Assembly (NCBI GenBank): GCA_002394535.1 | Contig: DGUG01000050.1 | Span: 1-35,117, forward strand | Length of the DNA stretch: 35,117 nucleotides | Direction: 5' to 3' | Source: Lachnospiraceae bacterium UBA4316 | Lineage (GTDB): Bacteria > Bacillota > Clostridia > Lachnospirales > Lachnospiraceae | Part shown: positions 8,731-16,656 of the stretch, piece by piece | Position numbering within the stretch: the first letter of the stretch is position 1 | Layout: the number at the start of each line of letters is the position of its first letter | The notes under the pieces: generated by a model | Database searches by the model: none | Told to the model about the DNA's origin: nothing | Seen by the model: the letters and a program-made list of their open reading frames with translations, nothing else | Made by a program: the position numbers and the translations under genes

Positions 8731-9555
8731 ATGAAGAAAATAATAAGTAAAATTCTTATATATATAATTTTGGTCTTTGTATCGATCACAATGCTTGTAC
8801 CGTTTGTCTGGATGTTTTTGACCGCGTTCAAGACGGTTTCGGAAACCATGCAGATAGACCCCTTTGTTATAGTACCCAAAGTCTGGCAGACACAGAATTT
8901 CGGTAATGTAGTAAGAGCAATGGATTTTGTTAAGTTATATGCGAACACTCTTTCCATGGTGGCTCTGAGAATTCTGTTTGCGGTATTGACCGCTACACTT
9001 TCCGGATATGCATTTGCGAGATTGGAGTTTAAAGGGAAAAACTTAATGTTTGCTCTTGTACTGCTCCAGATGATGATACCGGTTCAGATATTTATCATTC
9101 CGCAGTATGTTATGGTGAGCAAACTTCATATGACCAATACCGTAGCCGGACTCGTATTTCCGGGAATCGTTACCGCTTTCGGAACTTTTCTGCTCAGGCA
9201 GGCATATATGCAATTGCCGAGAGATCTGGAAGAGGCGGCAAGACTCGACGGGTGCAATATTCCCCAAACATTTTTGTTTATTATGACTCCTCTTACCAAG
9301 TCATCTATGGTGGCGCTCGGAATATTTACGGCGGTATTTGCATATAAGGATCTGATGTGGCCGATGATCGTATGCCCGGATAACAGGGCGACCACACTTG
9401 CAAGTGCTCTTGCCAAAATGAACGGGCAGTACCAGCAGAAGTATCCGGAACTGATGATGGCAGCACTTATATCTTGTCTTCCGATGATAATTCTGTATAT
9501 ATTCTTCCAGAAGCAGTTTATTGAAGGTATTGCAACTTCAGGCGGAAAACTATAG
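8731..9555 (+). CDS. Sugar ABC transporter permease (MalG/MsmG type, CUT1)
   Basis: A 274-residue membrane protein, second half of the CUT1 channel. The EAA loop reads EEAARLDGCNIPQTF from about residue 167, and the C-terminus ends in the usual FIEGIATSGGKL. I chose the ATG at 8731 because GGAGG (8719-8723) sits 7 bases before it. An upstream in-frame GTG at 8713 would put that ribosome binding site inside the gene. The following GH36 gene begins 14 bases after the stop, so they share a transcript. Confidence 0.92.
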   Translation: MKKIISKILIYIILVFVSITMLVPFVWMFLTAFKTVSETMQIDPFVIVPKVWQTQNFGNVVRAMDFVKLYANTLSMVALRILFAVLTATLSGYAFARLEFKGKNLMFALVLLQMMIPVQIFIIPQYVMVSKLHMTNTVAGLVFPGIVTAFGTFLLRQAYMQLPRDLEEAARLDGCNIPQTFLFIMTPLTKSSMVALGIFTAVFAYKDLMWPMIVCPDNRATTLASALAKMNGQYQQKYPELMMAALISCLPMIILYIFFQKQFIEGIATSGGKL

Positions 9556-9569
9556 GACCAGAAAACAGT

Positions 9570-11654
9570 ATGAGTAAGGAAAAGATAACAAGAATACCTG
9601 TAAATGATATGGATGCAATTTACATTACATCCGATGAGGGAAATATTTCGTTTCTGCTCATACCACATGGTGATAATGATCTGTGCTTCGAAAAAGCCAA
9701 GGTTGACCCTCTGATTCAGATATCTGTTACCGGAGATGCATCTTCAATAGGATTTGCGGCAGGTGAAACCAGGCATGACAGCGCACTTTCAATGTCGATG
9801 AAGTTTGTATTTCAAGAGGTTATAGAATCAGGGGACGAAAAGAAAATAATTACCGGTTTAAGGTCACCCGAAGGAATAGAAGCAAATCATACTGTAATAT
9901 CCCGCATTAACAACCGGGGAGTCAGGGTATATACGGAGATTACGAATAAAACCGGTAATCCCGTTACGATAGAAGCATTGTCTTCGATTAGCCTTTCGGG
10001 AATTACACCGTATTGCGAAGATGAAGGCAGAGACAGACTTGTTATTCACAGATTCAGAAGCAGATGGAGCGAAGAGGCAAGGCTTGAGACGAGAACGGTA
10101 GAAGATCTTTTGCTTGAACCTTCGTGGGCTGATTTTGGTGTAAGATGTGAGAAGTTCGGAACGCTCGGTTCTATGCCGGTAAGAGGCTATTTTCCGTTTA
10201 TCGCCGTAGAGGATACGCAGGAGGGCACAGTATGGGCATTATCGCTGGCATGTTCTTCATCATGGCAGATTGAGGCAGTCAGGATCGATAAATGTCTATG
10301 TATTACCGGAGGACTGGTGGATTACGAATTCGGACATTGGAGAAAAGTTCTTGATAACGGACAGAGTTTTGCAACACCGGAAGCATATGTTACGGCCGGA
10401 AAATGTGATCTTCCGACAGCCTGTGACAGATTGCTTGATGTACAGAAGAGTAAACTTCTTCCGAATCAATGTGTGTCCAAGCTTCCCGCTGTCTTTAATG
10501 AATACTGTACCACATGGGGTGAGCCGAGCGAGAAAAGCATAGAAAAGCTGCTGTCCGTAATAAACGGAGATGATTTTGAGTATTTTGTGATTGATGCAGG
10601 CTGGTATGCCGATTCCGTCAAGGGCTGGCAGGATAACATGGGAGACTGGAATGTGGCGTCAGACCTGTTTCCGAACGGAATCAAAAAATCAGTTGATTCC
10701 ATAAATGCTGCCGGGATGAAGGCAGGTATCTGGTTTGAATTGGAGGTTGTAGGAAAAGACTCCGACGCTTTATCCGATACGGCACACCTGCTTACAAGAG
10801 ACGGTAAAGTTATCATATCGGGAACGAGAAGATTCTGGGATATGAGAAGTGAGTATGTAAATCGGTATCTTACCGAAAAAGTCATAACTTTCCTTAATGA
10901 AAACGGGTTTAAGTATATAAAAATAGATTACAATGATACGATCGGGATCGGATGTGACGGCGCCGACAGTCCGGGGGAAGGGTTAAGGGCTTGCATTGAA
11001 GCAACCAAGGATTTTTTCAGAAAAATAAGAGAATCCGTTCCGGATATAGCGATTGAAATATGCTCTTCGGGAGGGCACAGGCTTGAGCCGGGTTTCATGG
11101 AACTTGCGGACTATCTTTCATTCTCGGATGCACATGAGGAGAAGGAAATACCGGTTATTGCTGCTGACCTGCATAATCTTGTGCTGCCTCAGAAAAGTCA
11201 GATTTGGGCGGTATTAAGGAAAAATGATGATTTAAAGAGAATAGTGTATTCAATATGTGCGGGGATGTACGGGGTATTATGTATATCCGGTGATGTTACT
11301 GACCTCTCCGAAGAACAGCGGAACAAGGCAAGAGAAGGAATCGATTTCTATAAAAAAGTCTCACCAATTATTATCAGCGGAACAACAAAAAGATTCGGTC
11401 CGTTTCAGAATTCCAACCGTGAACTGAAAGGATACCAGGTTTCTGTCAGGTATGGTGAAAACGGAGGAATACTCGTTATCGCTCACTCGTTTAAGACAGA
11501 GCAACCGGTCAATATACTGATTGATATTCCGGATGGTTATAAAGTAATTGATAAATATGAAACCGCCGACCATAGCATTATGACCGGCGGATGTAAATTA
11601 GAATTCACATTTAGAGATTCTTTTGATGCGTTTGCACTTTTGCTTGAAATATAA
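9570..11654 (+). CDS. Second GH36-family alpha-galactosidase-like enzyme
   Basis: A 694-residue cytoplasmic glycosidase, clearly a GH36-type clan-D enzyme but only distantly similar to the gene at 4055. The barrel strands read VIDAGWY, GIWFELE and YIKIDYND. The expected nucleophile is Asp453 (KIDYND) and the acid/base is Asp520 (FSDAHE), with CSSGGHR between them. An N-terminal beta-sandwich covers about residues 1-310 and a C-terminal beta domain starts near 610. Two different GH36 enzymes in one operon suggest different linkages or substituted galactosides. It could act on alpha-galactosaminides instead. The start is ATG 9570 with a weak AGGACC site. Its stop is followed one base later by a tadC fragment. 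Confidence 0.85.
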   Translation: MSKEKITRIPVNDMDAIYITSDEGNISFLLIPHGDNDLCFEKAKVDPLIQISVTGDASSIGFAAGETRHDSALSMSMKFVFQEVIESGDEKKIITGLRSPEGIEANHTVISRINNRGVRVYTEITNKTGNPVTIEALSSISLSGITPYCEDEGRDRLVIHRFRSRWSEEARLETRTVEDLLLEPSWADFGVRCEKFGTLGSMPVRGYFPFIAVEDTQEGTVWALSLACSSSWQIEAVRIDKCLCITGGLVDYEFGHWRKVLDNGQSFATPEAYVTAGKCDLPTACDRLLDVQKSKLLPNQCVSKLPAVFNEYCTTWGEPSEKSIEKLLSVINGDDFEYFVIDAGWYADSVKGWQDNMGDWNVASDLFPNGIKKSVDSINAAGMKAGIWFELEVVGKDSDALSDTAHLLTRDGKVIISGTRRFWDMRSEYVNRYLTEKVITFLNENGFKYIKIDYNDTIGIGCDGADSPGEGLRACIEATKDFFRKIRESVPDIAIEICSSGGHRLEPGFMELADYLSFSDAHEEKEIPVIAADLHNLVLPQKSQIWAVLRKNDDLKRIVYSICAGMYGVLCISGDVTDLSEEQRNKAREGIDFYKKVSPIIISGTTKRFGPFQNSNRELKGYQVSVRYGENGGILVIAHSFKTEQPVNILIDIPDGYKVIDKYETADHSIMTGGCKLEFTFRDSFDAFALLLEI

Positions 11655-11655
11655 T

Positions 11656-11699
11656 GAGACAAAACTGCTCATTCCTATGTTCATGATGATCGTGTCAGT
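11656..11699 (+). pseudogene. Relic of a tadC 3' end
   Basis: In frame 1 this stretch encodes ETKLLIPMFMMIVSV, matching ETKLLLPMFMMLLTV at the end of the tadC gene (2880-2923). By my count 34 of 44 bases agree, with most differences silent or conservative. There is no start, no upstream TadC sequence and no remaining C-terminus. The relic begins one base after the GH36 stop and fills the gap to the convergent aldolase gene. It is therefore a decayed fragment in the same orientation as the intact tadC, about 8.8 kb away. Confidence 0.75.
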
Positions 11700-11702
11700 A
11701 CC

Positions 11703-12551
11703 TTATGCTTTATCATTGCAGCCGCATATAAGGATTTTTTCCTTTACAAGTTCGGTAACGTTCTTCATTCCGACAGCGCAGTATTTCTTTGGATCAAACA
11801 CATCGGGATCATCTTTCATGTATTCTTTTATCCCGTTTGAAAATGCTATACGAAGTTCGGTCGCAAAGTTGACTTTACTTATTCCTCTTCTTATGCAGTC
11901 CTTTACTGCCTCATCGGGAACACCTGAGGCGCCGTGAAGCACAAGAGGGATCGATACGACCTTTCTGATGGCGGATAGTCTTTCCACATCAAGCTTTGGT
12001 TCGCCCTTGTATATACCGTGAGCAGTCCCTATCGCAACGGCAAGAGATGTAACCCCTGTTTCGTTGACAAATCTTACGGCATCATCGGGATCCGTGTATC
12101 CGGGATCATCACAGCTCATATCATCTTCCTTACCACCGACCTTACCGAGCTCTGCTTCAACGGGTATGTCGGAAGGCTTGCACGCATCAGCCACTTTTTT
12201 TGACAGAGCTATATTGTCTTCAAATTCAAGCTTGGATCCGTCGATCATTATCGATGTATAGCCGGTACGAAGCGCCTGCATGGCAAGCTCGAAACTGTTT
12301 CCGTGGTCGAGGTGAAGAGCTATCGGTACACATGCACGCGCTGCGGCAGCCGCGACATTAGCGTAATACATGTCTAGTCCCGCATACTTAACAGTTGACG
12401 GGGTCGTCTGAAGGATGGCAGGAGCATTTAATTTCTCACATGCTTGTATGACAGCCATTACCATTTCCATGTTCTCGACATTGAATGCTCCGATCGCATA
12501 GCCCTCTTTGTCTGCTTTTGCCATCATTTCTTTGCTTGTTACAAGTGACAT
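11703..12551 (-). CDS. Class II ketose-bisphosphate aldolase (tagatose/fructose-bisphosphate type)
   Basis: A 282-residue zinc-dependent aldolase that cleaves a ketose-1,6-bisphosphate to DHAP and glyceraldehyde-3-phosphate. The catalytic Asp82 and zinc ligand His83 lie in HLDHG. Further zinc ligands are His178 (GTAHGIYKG) and His206 (VLHGASG). The length and the KVNFATELR region fit the GatY/KbaY/FbaA group. Sequence alone does not separate tagatose- from fructose-bisphosphate. A GatZ-like protein at 28948 and alpha-galactosidases nearby favour tagatose-bisphosphate. AAGGAGG precedes the ATG. It is the last gene of a minus-strand operon after the lipoprotein and AraC genes. Confidence 0.88.
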   Translation of the reverse strand: MSLVTSKEMMAKADKEGYAIGAFNVENMEMVMAVIQACEKLNAPAILQTTPSTVKYAGLDMYYANVAAAAARACVPIALHLDHGNSFELAMQALRTGYTSIMIDGSKLEFEDNIALSKKVADACKPSDIPVEAELGKVGGKEDDMSCDDPGYTDPDDAVRFVNETGVTSLAVAIGTAHGIYKGEPKLDVERLSAIRKVVSIPLVLHGASGVPDEAVKDCIRRGISKVNFATELRIAFSNGIKEYMKDDPDVFDPKKYCAVGMKNVTELVKEKILICGCNDKA

Positions 12552-12566
12552 AACCGTTCCTCCTTA

Positions 12567-13088
12567 TCATTGATTAATCTGCTTTGATACGTCCGGATTC
12601 ATATATGCTATTTGCATGACTTTCACATCGTTTGTTACGACCGCATTTGCCATTACGGTACCGTTGCCGCTCACCCATATCTCACAGAAATTACCGATAC
12701 CGTCATCGCTTTTGCTCTCTCCGTGAAGATTTCGCATCTCTTCAACTACGTCCCGGTAAATGCTCATAACGCTCTCATCGTTATCACCCGTATATGACCA
12801 GGAGATATTGCAAAGCTTTCCGGTGTCATCATACATGTATTTTATTATACCGGGTTTTCCGAGATACTCCTTTGGATAAGTGTACGTCAGTCCTTTGTAG
12901 ATGCTGTTGTAAGTATCGTATCCGTTCCCTTCGGCTTCGATCATGTCATCTGTTGTCGAGTCCCATGACATTATGGAAAAGGGGCAGTTGATATCATTAT
13001 TTTTCAATGAACATCCTGCAAGCATGGTTAGAAGCAAAGCGATGAGCATAACCGGCACAGGAAATACAGCTGTTTTTTTGAAGATCAT
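12567..13088 (-). CDS. Uncharacterised small lipoprotein
   Basis: A 173-residue secreted lipoprotein of unknown function. A hydrophobic signal with lipobox LAGC puts the anchored cysteine at residue 26. The mature part is hydrophilic and beta-rich, with repeated turns such as YTYPKEYLGKPGIIKYMYDD and a C-terminal KVMQIAYMNPD. It starts three bases after the AraC stop and its own stop is 15 bases before the aldolase start, so the three genes form one unit. The ribosome binding site is weak, suggesting coupling to the AraC gene. I do not recognise a family. Confidence 0.75.
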   Translation of the reverse strand: MIFKKTAVFPVPVMLIALLLTMLAGCSLKNNDINCPFSIMSWDSTTDDMIEAEGNGYDTYNSIYKGLTYTYPKEYLGKPGIIKYMYDDTGKLCNISWSYTGDNDESVMSIYRDVVEEMRNLHGESKSDDGIGNFCEIWVSGNGTVMANAVVTNDVKVMQIAYMNPDVSKQINQ

Positions 13089-13091
13089 ATG

Positions 13092-13943
13092 TCAGAATTC
13101 TTTCTTTGTAAACTGTTTCGGTGTTGTGTTTTTGTATTTTCTGAAAGTCTTTACAAAATAACTTTCATCGGAGAAACCGCATGAAATGGCGGTCTCCTTG
13201 ATGGATATATTTTTGGTGGAGAGCATCTCACAGGCACATTCCACACGGTAGTAATTAAGATAATCAATGGGTGTGCGACCGGTCATGCTTCTAAAGTACC
13301 GGCAAAAATATTTGGGGTTCATACCAGCTATCCTGGCAAGTCGTCCAAGGCTGATGCTGTCTGAGTAGTTGTCGGATATATAATCAAGAACATTCTTAAC
13401 GGAATTAAGGCGTTGTGCGTTTATCGTATCGCTGACGGATTCTTCATAAAGCCTTTCTTCGATTATCACTCCGATTAGCGTATACAGGTAACCCTGCGTC
13501 ATGAATTCGTAACCGGGTTTTTTTTCTGCAAGGACGTGGCACAGAGCCTTGACTATAGGAAGAATTTTATCACATTTCTTGGAAATAAGTATATTAATCC
13601 TTATCTTCCCGTTCATAATGGCCTGGATAGTGCTGGCACATGCATGATTGTCCTTCATGAGCATATTCAGGTCAAAGACGATACATTCATATACACAATC
13701 CTCCGGCTCACCTCCGTGGAGAACTCCCTGTGTGATAAATATCACATCACCGGCATGGTAAGTGGTCGTCAGGTTGTCGAGTGTCAGGTGAAACGATCCT
13801 GAAACTATGCGCATTATCTCATAGTGGGTGTGCCAGTGATAGGGCATATAATAGCGTGGGCTCAGAGGCGTCTGATGATAATATGCAATGGGAAAGTTAA
13901 ATGTCCCTTGTTTTCTGTGTTCGATATAGTCTGTATATTTCAC
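13092..13943 (-). CDS. AraC-family transcriptional regulator near fucose isomerase
   Basis: A 283-residue regulator with an N-terminal cupin half (YMPYHWHTHYEIMRIVSGSF, about residues 32-51) and C-terminal AraC helix-turn-helix motifs (about 185-283, including RLARIAGMNPKYFCRYF and IKETAISCGFSDESYFVKTF). It starts at GTG 13943 with only a poor ribosome binding site. It is divergent from L-fucose isomerase and heads the minus-strand unit with the lipoprotein and aldolase. Control of both sides from the shared spacer is likely, with L-fucose or a derivative as a reasonable but unproven effector. Confidence 0.85.
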   Translation of the reverse strand: MKYTDYIEHRKQGTFNFPIAYYHQTPLSPRYYMPYHWHTHYEIMRIVSGSFHLTLDNLTTTYHAGDVIFITQGVLHGGEPEDCVYECIVFDLNMLMKDNHACASTIQAIMNGKIRINILISKKCDKILPIVKALCHVLAEKKPGYEFMTQGYLYTLIGVIIEERLYEESVSDTINAQRLNSVKNVLDYISDNYSDSISLGRLARIAGMNPKYFCRYFRSMTGRTPIDYLNYYRVECACEMLSTKNISIKETAISCGFSDESYFVKTFRKYKNTTPKQFTKKEF

Positions 13944-13966
13944 AGGAACTAACCCTTTAGTAAGAA

Positions 13967-14006
13967 AAAGTGAATATTGTTATATTTTTTTATAGTATAT
14001 CACTTT
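13967..14006. promoter_or_regulatory. Inverted repeat between AraC gene and fucI
   Basis: AAAGTGA (13967-13973) and TCACTTT (14000-14006) form a 7-bp inverted pair on either side of an AT-rich stretch that contains TATAGTAT. This lies in the 148-base spacer between the divergent genes and could be the regulator's half-sites. Short arms keep confidence low. Confidence 0.35.
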
Positions 14007-14091
14007 GATTTTCAAATTAACAGGGATAAAATCATTATTCGAGAAGGTTACTATATCACGATTTTACTACAATTTACAAGGAGGATCGCGT

Positions 14092-15900
14092 ATGGCAAAG
14101 AACAGGTACATCGGTGATTATCCCGCTATAGGAATCAGACCCATCATAGACGGAAGAAGAGGCCCGCTCAAGGTGCGCGAGTCTTTGGAGGGGCAGACAA
14201 TGAACATGGCAAGGTCTGCCAAAAAGCTTTTTGAAGATAATCTTAAGTATTCGAACGGTGAACCGGTCAGAGTGGTCATAGCCGATACGACCATAGGCCG
14301 TGTTGCTGAGTCTGCCGCATGTGAGGCAAAGTTCAGAAAAGAAGGTGTTGCGGTCACGCTTTCCGTCACTCCTTGCTGGTGCTACGGATCGGAAACTATG
14401 GACATGAACCCACTTACCATAAAGGGCGTCTGGGGTCTTAATGCAACGGAACGTCCGGGTGCGGTTTATCTTGCAAGCGTACTTGCGACATATGCACAAA
14501 AAGGTCTTCCTGCATTCGGAATATACGGTAAGGACGTACAGGACGCGGATGATACAGTTATTCCTGAAGATGTTAAGACTAAGCTTTTAAGATTTGCCAG
14601 GGCCGGAGTCGCTGCCGCAACAATGAGAGACAAATCATATCTTCAGATCGGAAGCCAGTGCATGGGTATCGGCGGTTCCATAATCAATCAGGATTTCTTT
14701 GAGGAATATCTCGGAATGAGGGTGGAGTCCGTTGACGAGGTTGAGATACTTCGTCGCATAGAAGAACACATCTATAATGAGGATGAGTATCAAAAAGCCC
14801 TTGCATGGGTTAAGAAATACTGCAGACAGGGATTTGACAAAAACCCCGATTTCGTCAAGAAGTCCGATGAGCAGAAGGAAAAAGACTGGGAGTTTACCGC
14901 AAAGATGGCGGTGATCATCGAAGACCTGTACCAGGGAAATCCCAACCTTCCTGAAGGGTGCGGCGAAGAGTCGGTGGGACATAACGCAATATGCGGAGGA
15001 TTCCAGGGACAGAGACAGTGGACGGATCACTGGCCGAACTGTGATTTTCCGGAGGCGATACTTAACACATCTTTTGATTGGAACGGAGCAAGGGAACCTT
15101 TTATCTTAGCTACGGAAAATGATACGTTGAACGGTGCATCGATGCTCTTCATGAAGCTTCTTACAAACCGTGCCCAGATGTTTGCCGATGTACGTACATA
15201 TTGGAGCGGATGTGCAGTCAAGCGCGTTACCGGATATGATATAGAAGGTCATGCGAAGGATGCGGATGGATTCATACACCTGATCAATTCCGGGGCATGC
15301 TGTCTTGATGCATGTGGAGAAGTACAGGATGAGAGCGGTGCTCCGGTTATGAAGGAGTGGTATAACGTAACGGATAAGGATATCGAGACAATGATGGGTG
15401 CGACCGAGTGGTGTCCCGCTGACAATGGTTACTTCAGAGGTGCTGGTTATTCGGCGAGATTTTTGACCAGGGCCGAGATGCCTGCAACAATGATAAGGTT
15501 AAACCTTGTGAAGAACTTGGGTCCTGTGCTTCAAATTGTAGAAGGATGGACAGTAAACCTTCCTGATGAAGTGTCGGATGTTTTGTGGAAGAGAACTGAC
15601 TATACATGGCCATGCACATGGTTTGCACCGAGAACCGACGGTGTAGAAGGATCACCGTTTAAGACCGCTTATGATGTGATGAATAACTGGGGAGCCAATC
15701 ACGGGGCCATCAGTTACGGGCATATCGGAGCGGATCTTATCACAATGGCATCCATGCTCAGGATACCGGTATGCATGCATAATGTTCCGGCTGATGACAT
15801 TTACCGTCCCGCTGCATGGAATGCATTCGGAAGCGATAAGGAGGGAGCAGACTACAGAGCCTGCAATGCATACGGACCTTTGTACAAAACGATAAGATAG
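14092..15900 (+). CDS. fucI: L-fucose isomerase
   Basis: A 602-residue cytoplasmic enzyme converting L-fucose to L-fuculose (D-arabinose may also serve). Its length is close to E. coli FucI (about 590). Hallmarks are [20 protein letters not shown] (N-terminal half), the metal and catalytic pair Glu342 (ATEND) and Asp366 (FADVRTYW) 24 residues apart as in E. coli, and [15 protein letters not shown] near the C-terminus. I chose the ATG at 14092 because AAGGAGG lies just before it. Upstream in-frame codons from 14005 cross the AT-rich promoter region. It is transcribed alone, 3 bases from the convergent response regulator, with the rest of the fucose pathway over 15 kb downstream. Confidence 0.95.
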   Translation: MAKNRYIGDYPAIGIRPIIDGRRGPLKVRESLEGQTMNMARSAKKLFEDNLKYSNGEPVRVVIADTTIGRVAESAACEAKFRKEGVAVTLSVTPCWCYGSETMDMNPLTIKGVWGLNATERPGAVYLASVLATYAQKGLPAFGIYGKDVQDADDTVIPEDVKTKLLRFARAGVAAATMRDKSYLQIGSQCMGIGGSIINQDFFEEYLGMRVESVDEVEILRRIEEHIYNEDEYQKALAWVKKYCRQGFDKNPDFVKKSDEQKEKDWEFTAKMAVIIEDLYQGNPNLPEGCGEESVGHNAICGGFQGQRQWTDHWPNCDFPEAILNTSFDWNGAREPFILATENDTLNGASMLFMKLLTNRAQMFADVRTYWSGCAVKRVTGYDIEGHAKDADGFIHLINSGACCLDACGEVQDESGAPVMKEWYNVTDKDIETMMGATEWCPADNGYFRGAGYSARFLTRAEMPATMIRLNLVKNLGPVLQIVEGWTVNLPDEVSDVLWKRTDYTWPCTWFAPRTDGVEGSPFKTAYDVMNNWGANHGAISYGHIGADLITMASMLRIPVCMHNVPADDIYRPAAWNAFGSDKEGADYRACNAYGPLYKTIR

Positions 15901-15903
15901 ACA

Positions 15904-16656
15904 TCAGACGGAGGACCTGTAAACTGTGGGACTGATCCCAAATGTCTGCTTAAATGACTTGCTGAAATGAAAAGGATCATTATATCCCACGGCTGCGGCT
16001 ATTTGCTGAATGGTCAAATCTCTGTTATTGAGGAGTTGTTTGGCAATACCCATCCGGTAAGTACGAATATACTTCGAAGGAGTGGTCTGCTCACAGCGAT
16101 TGAAAACCTTGGTAAGATATGATGAGGAAAAACCGAGATTATCGGCTATCGTATTAAGATCAAGATCTGTTGCATAGTTTTCTTTAATATATTCTTTAAC
16201 AAGATGAACTATCTCTTCGGGGGCAAGTGATGACTCACTGCCCCTGTTTTCTTTAATGTTACTGCTTATAGAGTAAAGTGACAGCTCCAGACTCTTTAAT
16301 ACTTTATGAAGCTCGCTAGTATCAAGAGGTTTGAGAAGATAATCCTCGACACCGTAATGAAGCGCTTCTTTGGCATACTCAAATTCGGCATATCCGGTGA
16401 TGATCACACATCTGACATAGCTCATTGTCTGGTGAAGGGTTTTGGCAAGCTCAAGCCCGGTCATAACAGGCATTGAAATATCGGTAAACACGACAGCAGG
16501 TGGATCTGTTTTTATAGCCTTCAGAGCGTCTTCTCCATTGGAGTATATCCCGGATACATTGAACCGGGGATTTTCGGTCTCGATATGTTTTGCTATATTT
16601 TGTGCGATTAGCTTTTCATCTTCTACAATAATCACTTGGTATCTGTTATCATCCAT
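15904..16656 (-). CDS. Response regulator with AraC output domain (YesN type)
   Basis: A 250-residue regulator. The receiver domain (about 1-120) has the acidic patch VEDE at 11-14, phosphoacceptor Asp59 (FTDISMP) and a conserved lysine in YLLKPLD. A linker helix follows, then an AraC-type DNA-binding domain (about 150-250, including LNTIADNLGFSSSYLTKVFN and IQQIAAAVGYNDPFHFSKSF). The ATG at 16656 is preferred because GGAGGA lies upstream of it. An earlier in-frame ATG at 16701 would add residues that overlap the kinase gene. It overlaps the 3' end of the kinase gene by 8 bases. It probably activates the divergent transporter operon at 18611. Confidence 0.92.
   Translation of the reverse strand: MDDNRYQVIIVEDEKLIAQNIAKHIETENPRFNVSGIYSNGEDALKAIKTDPPAVVFTDISMPVMTGLELAKTLHQTMSYVRCVIITGYAEFEYAKEALHYGVEDYLLKPLDTSELHKVLKSLELSLYSISSNIKENRGSESSLAPEEIVHLVKEYIKENYATDLDLNTIADNLGFSSSYLTKVFNRCEQTTPSKYIRTYRMGIAKQLLNNRDLTIQQIAAAVGYNDPFHFSKSFKQTFGISPTVYRSSV

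Noticed and set aside
14005..14091. Upstream extension of the fucI frame
   Set aside because: The DNA is AT-rich spacer, the added residues do not resemble FucI, and AAGGAGG lies immediately before ATG 14092.
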